A DNA stretch of 64,000 nt from Herbaspirillum sp. SJZ107 (GCF_006715485.1 NZ_VFNH01000005.1:186001-250000); one strand, 5' to 3'. Positions 53,682 through 63,023 are shown, counted from the first letter of the stretch. Notes: generated by a model from the letters alone, not told the origin. Program-made: numbers and translations.

Positions 53682-55438
53682 CCACATCCACCAAAGCGCT
53701 CGCCGGCGCCCTGATCCTGTCGATCGTACTGCCGCCTCCCCTTGCCTTCGCCAAGACCCCGGTCTCGACCGGTAGCGGCGGCGCCGTCGCCACCATCAGC
53801 GAAAAAGCCTCGGAATCGGCGATCGCCATCCTCAACAAGGGCGGCAATGCGATCGACGCCGCGGTGGCCGCCGCCGCGACGCTCGGCGTCACCGATCCGT
53901 TCAGCTGCGGCATCGGCGGCGGCGGCTTCATGGTGATCTACCTGGCGAAAGACAAGCGCGTGGTCACGGTCGACCACCGCGAGACCGCGCCGGCCGCCTT
54001 CAGCCCGTCGGTGTTCATGGAGAACGGCAAGCCGATCGACTTCGACACCGCGGTCGCTAGCGGCGCCTCGGTCGGCGTGCCGGGCACGGTGCGCGGCTGG
54101 CACGAAGCGCTGGAACGCTACGGCACCATGTCCTTCAAACAGGTGCTGGCGCCGGCCATCAACGTCGCCACCAAGGGCTTTACGGTCAGCGACACCTTCA
54201 ATCATCTGGTGGCCGACAATGAAAAGAAATTCCAGCAGTTCACCAGCACCAGCCAGCTCTACCTGAGGAACGGCAAGGCGGTCCCAGCCAGCACCCTGCT
54301 GAAGAACCCGGACCTGGCCAAGACCTACCGCGAACTCGGCGCCAAGGGCTATAAAGCCTTCTACCAGGGGCCGCTGGCACAGGCCATCGTCGACGCCGTC
54401 AACCGGCCGCCGCTCGCCGCCGGCGTCTCGGTACGCACCGGGAACATGACGCTGGCGGACCTCGCCAACTACGAGGCGCGCATCCGCCAGCCGATCCGCT
54501 CGACCTACCGCGGCTACGACATCTACGGCATGCCCCTGCCCAGCAGCGGCGGCATCGCGGTGGCCGAGGCGCTCAACATCCTCGAAGGCTATGACCTGAA
54601 AGCGATGCCGCGTGCGAACGTCGAACACCTGTACCTGGAAGCGTCGCGCCTGGCCTTTGCCGACCGCAACGCCTACCTGGCCGACCCGGAATACGTGGAC
54701 GCGCCCGTCGACGGCCTGCTGTCGAAGCAGTTCGCGGCCCAGCGCCGGTCGCTGATCCGTGTCGACAAGGCCGCCGCCGTGGCCGCGGCCGGCGACGCCT
54801 TTTTATATGAGAACGACCAGAGCTTCCCGCTGCGCCCACGCCAGGGCGTGATCCAGCAAGAAGGCCTGCACACCACCCACTTCACCGTGTCGGACAAGGA
54901 AGGCAACGTCGTCTCCTACACCTTCACCATCGAATCCTGGGGCGGCAGCGGCATCGTGGTGCCGGGCTACGGCTTCCTGCTGAACAACGAGATGACCGAC
55001 TTCGACTTCACCGGCCCGGCGCCGAACATCCCCGAAGCCGGCAAGCGTCCGCGCAGCAGCATGGCGCCGACCATCGTGCTGAAGGACGGCAAGCCGGCCT
55101 TCACCATCGGCAGCCCGGGCGGCGCGACCATCATCACCACCGTGCTGCAGACCATCGTCAACTACATCGACCTCGGCATGCCGATGGACCAGGCCATCGA
55201 CGCGCCGCGCCTGTCGCAGAGGAACGCCAAGGAAACCTCGGTCGAGCCGGGCTTCACGGGCAGCGTCCAGGCGAAGGCACTGGAAGCGTTCGGCCACAAG
55301 TGGGAAGCCAGCCCGCCACCCGAGGAGATCGGGGCGGCGAATGCGATCGTGTTCAACCCGGACGGCACGGTGACGGCGGTGAGCGAGGTGCGCCGCCATG
55401 GGATCGGGACCGGGCTGGTGCAGAAACGGGCGCACTGA
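53678..55438 (+). CDS. ggt: Gamma-glutamyltransferase
   Basis: 586 residues from ATG 53678. A signal peptide (LAGALILSIVLPPPLAFA) leads to the periplasmic enzyme. The autoprocessing site is Thr399 in GLHTTHFTVSD, giving large and small subunits; GGNAIDAAVAAAATLGVTDPFSCGIGGGGFM, DHRETAP and SSMAPTIVLKDGKPAFTIGSPGG are conserved. It hydrolyses or transfers gamma-glutamyl groups of glutathione. The longer upstream frame overlaps the lipoprotein gene and is rejected. Confidence 0.96.
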   Translation: MTTSTKALAGALILSIVLPPPLAFAKTPVSTGSGGAVATISEKASESAIAILNKGGNAIDAAVAAAATLGVTDPFSCGIGGGGFMVIYLAKDKRVVTVDHRETAPAAFSPSVFMENGKPIDFDTAVASGASVGVPGTVRGWHEALERYGTMSFKQVLAPAINVATKGFTVSDTFNHLVADNEKKFQQFTSTSQLYLRNGKAVPASTLLKNPDLAKTYRELGAKGYKAFYQGPLAQAIVDAVNRPPLAAGVSVRTGNMTLADLANYEARIRQPIRSTYRGYDIYGMPLPSSGGIAVAEALNILEGYDLKAMPRANVEHLYLEASRLAFADRNAYLADPEYVDAPVDGLLSKQFAAQRRSLIRVDKAAAVAAAGDAFLYENDQSFPLRPRQGVIQQEGLHTTHFTVSDKEGNVVSYTFTIESWGGSGIVVPGYGFLLNNEMTDFDFTGPAPNIPEAGKRPRSSMAPTIVLKDGKPAFTIGSPGGATIITTVLQTIVNYIDLGMPMDQAIDAPRLSQRNAKETSVEPGFTGSVQAKALEAFGHKWEASPPPEEIGAANAIVFNPDGTVTAVSEVRRHGIGTGLVQKRAH

Positions 55439-55451
55439 GCCCATCCGCGGC

Positions 55452-56900
55452 TTAGCCCAGGCGCCGCGCCGGAAACGCCACCGGCGCGGCCAGCATGCCT
55501 TGCCACGAACGGCGCAGCAGGAAGCCGGCCACGGCGAGGGCAACCGCCGCCATCCATGCCCAGACCGGCATGCCGCTGACCCAGGCCAGGCCCGCCGCGG
55601 CCATTAGTTCCAGCAGCGCCAGGCCGGCCGCGCGCCAGGCCAGCGCCGGACGCCAGCCACCCTGGCCGGCATGGTCGCCCAGCAGACCCATCATGGCTAC
55701 CTGGCCGGCCAGGCAGCACAGGCCGAACTGGATCGGCAGCACACCGGGGCCCGCGGCCAGCATGCTGACGCACAGGATCGCCAGCGTCAGCCCGGCCCAC
55801 AAGCCCAGCCCTCGCCGCAGCAGCTGCCCGGCCAGGCGGCGGTTCAGCAAGGCCGTGTCGCCGGCCAGCGGCGTCAAGCGCAGCAGCGCCTGTTCGCCGC
55901 GGGTACGGTCGATCGCCTGGCTGAACGCAGCGGTGCTGAACAGGATCGCCAGCATCAGCATGCCCAGGCCCGCCCCCACGCCATGGGCGGCGGCCCCCTG
56001 CTGGGGCGCGCTGCCGGCCTGCCACACCAGCAGGCGGATGGCGATGCCCACCGCCAGCATCACGGCGACCAGGCCGGCCCAGGAACTCCAATGCACGGAC
56101 GGACCCAGCGCATGCATCAGCATGCGCCCGGGGTTGGCGCGCCGGCGCCCATCCCTGCAATCGCGGCGCAGGGCCGCAGCGTAGGCACGCAGCGTGGCGC
56201 CGCCGCCTTCGAGGGAGCGGGTCCCGCCACCGATGCCCTCGAAGCGCGCGAAGTTGCTGCGCAACGCGTCCTGGCGCGCGAAGTGGGCGTCACCCCCGGC
56301 CGGATACATCCAGCGCAGCGTCCAGGCGGCAACCGGCACCAGCAACACCGTATATACCGCCATGGCGGGTTCGCCGGCCAGGGTCTCACCCAGCCCCGGC
56401 GGCAGCACGCGGCGCGACAGCCAGCCCCAGTTCCCCATGACGATGATCGGCAGCAGCGCGCGCGGGTTGCCGCTCGCGAGCGCCACCGCGAACGACAGCA
56501 GATAGGCGCCGGCCAGCGGCAACACGGTCCAGTCGGCAGCCACCGCCGTCAACGCCAGCGTCAGCAGCAGCCAGCCGCCGCCGCTCATCTGCATCAGGCG
56601 GCGGCGCTGGCGCGGCACCAGCCGCGCGTGGCTCGCCATATTCATCAGCGCGGATCCGGGCACGAACAACAAGGCCCAGACCAGCGCCACCCAGGCCGTG
56701 CCGAGGCCCAGCAGCAGGCGCGCGGCGATCCAGCCATCCAGCCCGCCGCGCACGATGGCGAGCGCCAGGAAGCCGGCGCCGCCGAGCAGCAGCAGGATGG
56801 CCAGGCGGCGCATCAGCCGGGGCGCGCCCTCGACCCGCTGCACCGTGGCGGCACGCCACAGGGCGCGGTAGTCTCGCAAGGCACGGGTCATCATCTTCAT
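55452..56900 (-). CDS. Multi-spanning membrane protein, partner of ABC ATPase (copy 2)
   Basis: 482 residues with ten or more hydrophobic segments, likely an ABC-2-type permease subunit although no formal family could be named. It is a paralogue of the membrane protein at 57301-58752: both share LxPRQRRRLM, PGxMLMHAxGPxVHWSxW, GEQALLRLTPLAGD, LLNRRLAxQxLR and a C-terminal FPARRL. It starts by overlapping the GntR gene stop (ATGA), so it is the last gene of the four-gene operon. Confidence 0.75.
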   Translation of the reverse strand: MKMMTRALRDYRALWRAATVQRVEGAPRLMRRLAILLLLGGAGFLALAIVRGGLDGWIAARLLLGLGTAWVALVWALLFVPGSALMNMASHARLVPRQRRRLMQMSGGGWLLLTLALTAVAADWTVLPLAGAYLLSFAVALASGNPRALLPIIVMGNWGWLSRRVLPPGLGETLAGEPAMAVYTVLLVPVAAWTLRWMYPAGGDAHFARQDALRSNFARFEGIGGGTRSLEGGGATLRAYAAALRRDCRDGRRRANPGRMLMHALGPSVHWSSWAGLVAVMLAVGIAIRLLVWQAGSAPQQGAAAHGVGAGLGMLMLAILFSTAAFSQAIDRTRGEQALLRLTPLAGDTALLNRRLAGQLLRRGLGLWAGLTLAILCVSMLAAGPGVLPIQFGLCCLAGQVAMMGLLGDHAGQGGWRPALAWRAAGLALLELMAAAGLAWVSGMPVWAWMAAVALAVAGFLLRRSWQGMLAAPVAFPARRLG

Positions 56901-57295
56901 TGCGCTTCCTTCAGGATGGCTGCAAACAAATCCAGGGCGGTCCTGGGGTCGAGTTCCAACTCGCGCGCCTCGCGCGCGGCGCGTTCCAGCGTCGGGCGCA
57001 GCAGCGCCGCGCGCTCGGCCGGCTTGCCGGCGCCGGCGGTGCCGGCCACGATCATGCCGAGCCCGCGGCGGCGCGCCAGCACCCCGTCCATCTCCAGCAG
57101 GCCATAGGCCTTGGACACGGTCATCGGGTTCAGTGCCAGCGCCTGGGCGATCTCGCGCACCGAGGGCATCTCGTCGCCGGGCGCCAGCTGGCCGGACACG
57201 ACCAGGCGGCGTACCTGCTCGACGAGCTGGCGGTAGATCGGATCGGCGGAGCCGGTCGCGATCGAGAACAGGGAGGCGGTATGGGTCGTCATCAT
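56897..57295 (-). CDS. GntR-family regulator, YtrA subfamily
   Basis: 132 residues from MMTTHTASLF (57295 or 57292). DNA-binding domain: IYRQLVEQVRRLVVSGQLAPGDEMPSVREIAQALALNPMTVSKAYGLLEMDGVL, the GntR signature. Only about 50 residues follow, a short helical dimerisation tail typical of YtrA-type regulators, which usually control ABC transporters. It lies between two paralogous membrane-protein genes of one operon. Confidence 0.92.
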   Translation of the reverse strand: MMTTHTASLFSIATGSADPIYRQLVEQVRRLVVSGQLAPGDEMPSVREIAQALALNPMTVSKAYGLLEMDGVLARRRGLGMIVAGTAGAGKPAERAALLRPTLERAAREARELELDPRTALDLFAAILKEAQ

Positions 57296-57300
57296 CGCCG

Positions 57301-58752
57301 CTATGATAAGGCCAGGCGGCGCGCCGGGAAGGCCGGCGGCGCCGCCATCATGCGGCGCCAGCCATGGCGCAGCTGCAGGGCCGTGACCACGACGGCGATC
57401 GCGATCACCCAGACCGCGAACGGCGTATGCGTCAGCCAGCCTGCGCCGAAGGCGAGGCCGGCCTCCAGCAGCGCCAGCAGGCCGGCCAGCAGCAAGTGGC
57501 CCAGGTGCCGTCCGCCCTCGCGCGCATGGTCGCCAAGCACGCTTGTCAGGGCCACCTGGCCGGCCAGGCAGGACAAGCCGGCCTGGAGCAGCAAGGCGGC
57601 GCTGCCGCCGATCATGAAGCTCGCCAGCAGGATCGTCGCCGTCAGCATGATCCAGACCGACAGCACGTAGCGCAGGATCTGCGTGGCCAGGCGCCGGTTC
57701 AGCAATCCGTGGTCGCCGGCCAGCGGCGTCAGGCGCAGCAGGGCCTGCTCGCCCGGCGTCCTGTTCATCGCCTGGATGAGCTGGGATGTGCTCATCACGA
57801 TCATCGACACCATGCCGCCCAGCGATCCGGAGGTGATGTAGCCGAGGGCCGAGGCGCCGGCGCGCCAGCCGATGATGAAACGCATGACGGCAGCGATGGC
57901 CAGGATGATGCCGATGCTGGCGACCCAGTAGCTCCAGTGCACCCCCGGCCCGAATGCGTGCATCAGCATCTTGCCCGGGTCGGCCCTTTTGCGCCCTTGC
58001 GATGCCCCGCCGCAGTCGCGGCGCAGCGCGAAGGCGTACAGGCGCAGGACGCTGGCGCCGGACATCGTGCCGCTTTCCAGGTACTGGGGCCAGTTGCCGC
58101 CGTTGCGGACCCACTGCATGCGCTCGATTTGCCGGGCGCGCCGGTCCAGGTGGCCGTCGCCGCCTCGCGGGAACATCCAGCGCATGCACACCGCGGCACC
58201 CGCCAGCATCGCTGCCGATGCGGCCAGCAGCCCCGTCGTGCCGGTAAGCGCCTCGACCGCCGCCGGCGGCAAGAGCGTCGAGGTCAGCGGCCAGTTGGCG
58301 GCCAGGATGACCGGCACGATTCCTGCCATGTTCCCGGCAAGGATCACGGCGATGCCGAGCACGGCCGTACCCACCAGCGGAAACGCCGCCCAGATCCCCA
58401 GGGCGGCCGTGATCAGGCCGGTGTTCAACAGCCAGCCGGCGGCCGCCATCCCCATCAGGCGGCGGCGCTGGCGCGGTATCAGGCGGGCGTTGACCGCGGA
58501 ATGCAGCATGATCGCCCTGGGCACGAACACCGCGGACCAGGCCAGCATCAGCCACACCGAGGCGATGCCGCCCAGCATGCGCAGTCCGAGGGCGAGGTCC
58601 ATCTTGTGGCGCGCGATCTGGATGCCCGAGATCACGACGAGGCTCACCGTATTCAGCAGTCCCACCAGGGTCATGCCCTTGATCACCCTGTCGGCGGTGC
58701 GCACCATCGTTACCCGCAGGATGGCGCGGTAATCGCCAAGCGCCGCCGTCAT
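57301..58752 (-). CDS. Multi-spanning membrane protein, partner of ABC ATPase (copy 1)
   Basis: 483 residues, paralogue of the protein at 55452-56900 (see there for shared motifs), with ten or more hydrophobic segments. Its start overlaps the stop of the ABC ATPase (ATGA), so it is the direct partner. The GntR gene starts 5 bp after its stop. The substrate is unknown. Confidence 0.75.
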   Translation of the reverse strand: MTAALGDYRAILRVTMVRTADRVIKGMTLVGLLNTVSLVVISGIQIARHKMDLALGLRMLGGIASVWLMLAWSAVFVPRAIMLHSAVNARLIPRQRRRLMGMAAAGWLLNTGLITAALGIWAAFPLVGTAVLGIAVILAGNMAGIVPVILAANWPLTSTLLPPAAVEALTGTTGLLAASAAMLAGAAVCMRWMFPRGGDGHLDRRARQIERMQWVRNGGNWPQYLESGTMSGASVLRLYAFALRRDCGGASQGRKRADPGKMLMHAFGPGVHWSYWVASIGIILAIAAVMRFIIGWRAGASALGYITSGSLGGMVSMIVMSTSQLIQAMNRTPGEQALLRLTPLAGDHGLLNRRLATQILRYVLSVWIMLTATILLASFMIGGSAALLLQAGLSCLAGQVALTSVLGDHAREGGRHLGHLLLAGLLALLEAGLAFGAGWLTHTPFAVWVIAIAVVVTALQLRHGWRRMMAAPPAFPARRLALS

Positions 58753-59633
58753 TTGGTGACCTCGATGAACAGATCTTCCAGCGTCAGCGCTTCCACCCGC
58801 ACGCCCGGCTCGCGCGCCAGGCGCTCGACGTCGGCGTTGGGCGCCTGCACGATCACGCTGGCCATGGCGCCGTCCTGGTGGCGCCGCACCTCGCCTGCCA
58901 GCGGCGCGGCCGGCAGGTTCGACACCGGGACCAGGATGCGGCGCGCGCCTTCCAGCAGCGCATCGGTCTGGCCCTGCAGCGCGATCTTGCCGTTCTTCAG
59001 GAACGCCAGGTCGAAGGCGACGCGCTCCAGGTCGGACAGGATATGGGTCGAGAACACCACCGTGGTGCCGCGCTCGATCACCTGCTCGACCAGTTCACGC
59101 AGGAACTCGCGCCGCCCCACCGGGTCCAGCGCCGAGACGGGTTCGTCGAGAATCAACAGGTCCGGGTCGTGCGCCAGCGCGCGGATGATTGCCAGGCGCT
59201 GCTGCTCGCCGCCGGACAGCTTCTTGATCTGCTTGCTGCGCATGGCCGCATCGAAGCCCCAGCGCGACAGCAGGCCCTCGACCTTGCCCGTGTTCCAGCG
59301 CGGGTACATGGCCTTGAAGTAATCCAGCATCTGCAGCGGCGTCAGCCAGTCGAACAGGTCCGGTTTCTGCGGCACGTAGCCGATCCGCGCCAATACCTTT
59401 TCCGACAGGCGGCCGGCATCCTCGCCCAGCACCGCCACGCTGCCGCCGTCGAGCTCGCGCAGGCCGAGCATGCATTCGAGCAGGGTCGACTTGCCGGCGC
59501 CGTTGCGGCCCAGCAGTCCGACTACCTGGCCGCGCGCGACCTGCCAGTCGAGGCCGTCCAGCACGCGCTGGCTGCCGAAGTGTTTCGATACCGAAGACAT
59601 CTCGATGCTGGGGAAACCGGATTGCGAGTTCAT
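58749..59633 (-). CDS. ABC transporter ATP-binding protein
   Basis: 294 residues. Walker A LLGRNGAGKSTLLECMLG, Q-loop YVPQKPDLF, signature KLSGGEQQRLAIIRAL, Walker B LLILDEPVSALD, H-loop FSTHILSDLE. The CcmA/drug-export type architecture ends with a C-terminal ~75-residue domain. First gene of the operon; ribosome site GAAGGA six bases upstream. Control by the GntR protein is likely. Confidence 0.92.
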   Translation of the reverse strand: MNSQSGFPSIEMSSVSKHFGSQRVLDGLDWQVARGQVVGLLGRNGAGKSTLLECMLGLRELDGGSVAVLGEDAGRLSEKVLARIGYVPQKPDLFDWLTPLQMLDYFKAMYPRWNTGKVEGLLSRWGFDAAMRSKQIKKLSGGEQQRLAIIRALAHDPDLLILDEPVSALDPVGRREFLRELVEQVIERGTTVVFSTHILSDLERVAFDLAFLKNGKIALQGQTDALLEGARRILVPVSNLPAAPLAGEVRRHQDGAMASVIVQAPNADVERLAREPGVRVEALTLEDLFIEVTK

Positions 59634-59689
59634 GTGCGTCCTTCAGGAGGGTTGCAAACAATATCGACGGTGTAGATGATCATCTAATC

Positions 59690-59715
59690 TACTGTATTAA
59701 TTGAGTGATACAGTA
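59690..59715 (-). promoter_or_regulatory. Candidate YtrA/GntR operator
   Basis: TACTGTAT-N10-ATACAGTA is a perfect dyad with eight-base arms (59690-59697, 59708-59715), 57 bp before the ABC ATPase start. A shorter palindrome AGATGATCATCT (59674-59685) sits next to it. The spacing and position fit a YtrA-type operator over the promoter. Confidence 0.65.
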
Positions 59716-59775
59716 AGACAGAGTTACGCTGAGGTCAACAAATATTTACGAACCTGGAGTGACGCCCGTCCGGAC

Positions 59776-59805
59776 AAAAAAAGACGGCTCTGCAAGCAGA
59801 GCCGT
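59776..59805 (-). terminator. Rho-independent terminator of the ter operon
   Basis: ACGGCTCTGC (59784-59793) pairs with GCAGAGCCGT (59796-59805); on the minus strand the stem is followed by C and seven Ts. A second hairpin, CGCGGAC-N6-GTCCGCG (59834-59853), lies before it. Both are 3' of the last TerD gene. Confidence 0.9.
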
Positions 59806-59907
59806 TAAAGTTTGGGTCCCAAGCACCCAATCGCGCGGACCGGGGAGTCCGCGTGATCTGTCGTCAGGCGCGCTTCATGGGGCACGCGCTGTCATTCTGT
59901 AGAGCGA

Positions 59908-60492
59908 TTACAGATGCGGCACGATCTGCGGCATCAGGTCGTCGAAGGTGCGGCCGCTGCCGTTCTCGCCGATCGCATGCATCTTCCATTCGCCGTTGTG
60001 GCGGTACAGCTTGGCCATGATCTGGGCCGTGTGCGTGCCCTGCACCGACAGGTCGTAGCGCGCGATTTCCTGCTGGTTGCCGGCATTGATGATGCGGCAG
60101 AAGGCGTTGGCGACGGTCGAGAAATTCTGGCCGGTAAAGCTGTTCACGGTGAACACCAGCGATTTCACGCTCGGCGGTACCGCGTTCAGGTCGACCACGA
60201 TCTGCTCGTCGTCGCCGTCGCCGGCGCCGGTGCGGTTGTCGCCGGTGTGCGTGATGCTGCCGTCACGGCTTTTCAGCTGGCGGAACCAGACCACGTCGAC
60301 CGGGCGGTTGCTCTCGTCGAACAGCACGACGGACGCGTCGAGGTCGACCGCTTCGCCCTTGCCGCCGCCGAAGCCGAAGAAGCCCTTGCTCTTGGCGACG
60401 TCCCAGCCCAGGCCCATCGTCACGCGCGACAGCGCGCCGCCGGCTTCCTTCTCCAGCGAGATTTTCTGACCCTTCTGTAAATTGACGCTCAT
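59908..60492 (-). CDS. TerD-family calcium-binding stress protein (copy 1)
   Basis: 194 residues. It begins MSVNLQKGQKISLEKE and carries the TerD acidic Ca2+-binding loop THTGDNRTGAGDGDDEQI, then the IARYDLSVQGTHTAQIMAKLYRHNGEWKMHAIGEN closing strand block. A Gly/Phe-rich insert (FFGFGGGKGEA) sits near residue 40. TerD proteins act with TerC-type membrane proteins in tellurite and envelope stress responses. Last gene of the operon. Confidence 0.92.
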   Translation of the reverse strand: MSVNLQKGQKISLEKEAGGALSRVTMGLGWDVAKSKGFFGFGGGKGEAVDLDASVVLFDESNRPVDVVWFRQLKSRDGSITHTGDNRTGAGDGDDEQIVVDLNAVPPSVKSLVFTVNSFTGQNFSTVANAFCRIINAGNQQEIARYDLSVQGTHTAQIMAKLYRHNGEWKMHAIGENGSGRTFDDLMPQIVPHL

Positions 60493-60524
60493 GATTGTTG
60501 ACTCCTATATTCGTTGTGCCTGCT

Positions 60525-61220
60525 TCAGCGCGCCGGCGTCTGCATCCATGCCTTGAATGCATTGCGGTTGCGCGAACAGACGTAAATCTTGCCGCGACCC
60601 GAGAAGCGCAGGACGATGCCTTCGCCGCTGGTCTGGCTGTTGATCAGGTTGCCGAGGAAGCCGCTACTCTGGCCGGTCGTTACCGACACCTCGTACTGCA
60701 GGGTCGAATCCCAGGCCACCACGTGCGAGTTGTCGATGATCGCGTCCTTGCCGGGTTCGACTTCCAGCTCGTTCATCGAACCGAAGCCGGACACCACCAC
60801 CTGGCCCGAACCCTGGGTCTCGGTGACGAAGAAGCCGCCGCTCTGGGCGAACAGCGCATTGCCCACGCTCTGGGTGCGCACCTTCAGGTCGACGCCGGAG
60901 GCGGCCGCCACGAAGGCGCCGTCGCTGATGATGTACTGCTTCATGCCGCAATCGACCACCTGCATCGCGCCCGGCAGGGTCGGCGACAGCAGGCAGTCGC
61001 CGTCGCCGCGGGTCGCCTCGATGTGCTGCTGGAAGAAGGATTCGCCGTTGGCGAAGGTGCGCATCAGCGCGCTGCCCAGTCCTCCCTTCATCTTGCCCTT
61101 GAGGTCGAGCGTCGATTCCATCATGACCATCGCATCCGATTCGCAGTAGATGGTCTCGCCGCGCTTCATCGATACGTGCAGGAAGGGATCGACATCCCCG
61201 GTTACGGTAAATACTGGCAT
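60525..61220 (-). CDS. AIM24/TIGR00266-family protein
   Basis: 231 residues. Pattern of the AIM24 double-psi-like beta family: FLHVSMKRGETIYCESDAMVMME at the start, then GGLGSALMRTFANGESFF, PGAMQVVDCG, GVDLKVRTQSV, GFFVTETQGSGQVVVSGFG and VVAWDSTLQYEV. Function unknown, but genes of this family often lie in Ter-type stress operons, as here between two TerD genes. Confidence 0.85.
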   Translation of the reverse strand: MPVFTVTGDVDPFLHVSMKRGETIYCESDAMVMMESTLDLKGKMKGGLGSALMRTFANGESFFQQHIEATRGDGDCLLSPTLPGAMQVVDCGMKQYIISDGAFVAAASGVDLKVRTQSVGNALFAQSGGFFVTETQGSGQVVVSGFGSMNELEVEPGKDAIIDNSHVVAWDSTLQYEVSVTTGQSSGFLGNLINSQTSGEGIVLRFSGRGKIYVCSRNRNAFKAWMQTPAR

Positions 61221-61240
61221 TTTGAATTCCTTGGTCGTGA

Positions 61241-61267
61241 CCGCCCGCGCAACGGCTGCACGGGCGG
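61241..61267 (-). other. GC hairpin between terD copy 2 and the AIM24 gene
   Basis: CCGCCCG pairs with CGGGCGG across 13 bases, in the 64 bp intercistronic gap. No T-tract follows, so it may stabilise or process the mRNA rather than terminate. Confidence 0.4.
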
Positions 61268-61284
61268 CATCGTGGGTCTTAACG

Positions 61285-61860
61285 TTAGACGTTCACGCCA
61301 TAGTTCTTGGCGAGGGGGCCGAGGCCGCCGTTGAAGCCCTGGCCGACTGCACGGAACTTCCAGTCCGCGCCGTTACGATACACCTCGCCGAAGACCATGG
61401 CCGACTCGGTCGAGCCGTCTTCCGACAGGTCGTAGCGGGCGATCTCGCTGTTGTTGGCGGCGTTGATGCAGCGGATGAACGCCTTGCCGACCATGCCGAA
61501 GTTCTGGCGGCGGGTGTCGCCTTCGTGGATGGTCACTGCCAGCACCACGCGGTCGACGTCGGCCGGGACCTTGCTCAGGTCGATGCTCAGGGTCTCGTCG
61601 TCGCCTTCGCCGGCGCCGGTGCGGTTGTCGCCCGAGTGGACCACCGAGCCGTCCGAGGACTTGGCGTTGTTGTAGAAGATGAAGTCGGCATCCGAACGCA
61701 CCTTGCCCGACTGGTTCAGCAGGAAGGCGACGCCGTCGAGGTCGAATGCGGCGCCGTCGGTGGCGCGGACGTCCCAGCCCAGGCCCAGCTTCAGGCTCGA
61801 CAGGCCCGGCGCTTCTTTCGACAGGTTGACGTTACCGCCTTTTTGCAGACTGATTGCCAT
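61285..61860 (-). CDS. TerD-family calcium-binding stress protein (copy 2)
   Basis: 191 residues from ATG 61860 (MAISLQKGGNVNLSKEAPGL). The Ca2+-binding loop is HSGDNRTGAGEGDDET; the strand block IARYDLSEDGSTESAMVFGEVYRNGADWKF and the C-terminal GFNGGLGPLAKNYGVNV are typical TerD. It shares the family core with copy 1 but lacks its Phe/Gly insert. Ribosome site GGAG precedes the ATG; the upstream in-frame start at 61890 would place that site within the gene. Confidence 0.93.
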   Translation of the reverse strand: MAISLQKGGNVNLSKEAPGLSSLKLGLGWDVRATDGAAFDLDGVAFLLNQSGKVRSDADFIFYNNAKSSDGSVVHSGDNRTGAGEGDDETLSIDLSKVPADVDRVVLAVTIHEGDTRRQNFGMVGKAFIRCINAANNSEIARYDLSEDGSTESAMVFGEVYRNGADWKFRAVGQGFNGGLGPLAKNYGVNV

Positions 61861-61952
61861 GATGGTTTCTCCTTCAGTTATTGTGAACACCTTGGTACTG
61901 CTGCAGCGAACTGGTGTTCTGCCATTCGCCGCAGGTTCTTTACATGCTCACG

Positions 61953-63023
61953 TCACTCGACGTGTGCAACAGCTTTCTTGTCCAGGCCCAGCGCTGCCTG
62001 CTTCTTGCGGTAGCGGATCGAGGACCACACCGAGGCGCCGATGAAGGCCACGCCTGCCAGGCCGGTGATCATTTCAGGCACATGGAACTTCATGCTTGCC
62101 AGCATGATCAGCGCCAGGATGCCGATCGCATAATGGGCACCATGCTCGAGGAACACGTACTGGTCGAGCGTGCCCTTGTCCACCAGGTACACCGTCAGCG
62201 AACGCACGAACATTGCACCGATCGCCAGGCCCAGCATGATGATCACGACGTCGTTGGTGATGGCGAACGCGCCGATCACGCCGTCGAAGCTGAACGATGC
62301 ATCCAGCACTTCCAGGTACAGGAAGCCGCCGATACCGCCGCGCTTGACCATCTCGCCGACCTCGCCGCCGCCCTCTTCCGAGCCTTCCAGCAGGTTGCTC
62401 AGCACATCCACGCCGACGTAGATCAGGATGCCCCACAGGCCCGACATCAGCACCACCATCTTCTGCGCCTCGGTCACCAGCGACAGGCTGGCCATCAGGG
62501 CGCCGATCGCGATCATCACCGAGATCGAGGACACCTTGCCCAGCGCGCCGAGTTTGGCTTCGAAGTGGCCCAGCCAGTGGTGTTCCTTCTCGTCGTCGAA
62601 CAGGAAGTTCAGGAACACCAGCAGCAGGAACATGCCGCCGAATGCCGCCACTTCAGCGTGGTGGTTGGTCAGGTGCTGCGAGTACGCTTTCGGGTTTTCC
62701 AGCGCCAGGTTCCAGACGTCCATCAGGCCCAGGTCGGCCGCCACCGCGACGATCACCAGCGGGAACAGCAGGCGCATACCGAACACGGCGATGATGATGC
62801 CGACGCCGAGGAACAGTTTTTTCCAGAACTCATCCCAGGTCTTCAGCACCGAGGCGTTGACCACCGCGTTGTCGAAGGACAGCGAGACTTCCATCACGGC
62901 CAGGATCGCGGCGATACCCACCGCCGTGACCAGCCCCCCCATGCCGCCATGTTCGTAACCCCACCAGCCGGCCACCGCCAGGCATAGCGCCGTCACGATG
63001 AATGAAATTCTGAAATGCTTCAT
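61953..63023 (-). CDS. DUF475 / TerC-like membrane protein
   Basis: 356 residues from ATG 63023 (MKHFRISFIVTALCLAVAG). Eight or more membrane helices. It shows two TerC-like acidic repeats: EVSLSFDNAVVNASVL after helix 2 and the mirror EVLDASFSFDGVIGAFAITNDVVII in the second half, the metal-binding signatures of the TerC/DUF475 group. A cytosolic His/Asp/Glu-rich loop (LFDDEKEHHWLGHFE) lies between. First gene of the Ter operon; metal or tellurite stress role is inferred from the family. Confidence 0.92.
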   Translation of the reverse strand: MKHFRISFIVTALCLAVAGWWGYEHGGMGGLVTAVGIAAILAVMEVSLSFDNAVVNASVLKTWDEFWKKLFLGVGIIIAVFGMRLLFPLVIVAVAADLGLMDVWNLALENPKAYSQHLTNHHAEVAAFGGMFLLLVFLNFLFDDEKEHHWLGHFEAKLGALGKVSSISVMIAIGALMASLSLVTEAQKMVVLMSGLWGILIYVGVDVLSNLLEGSEEGGGEVGEMVKRGGIGGFLYLEVLDASFSFDGVIGAFAITNDVVIIMLGLAIGAMFVRSLTVYLVDKGTLDQYVFLEHGAHYAIGILALIMLASMKFHVPEMITGLAGVAFIGASVWSSIRYRKKQAALGLDKKAVAHVE

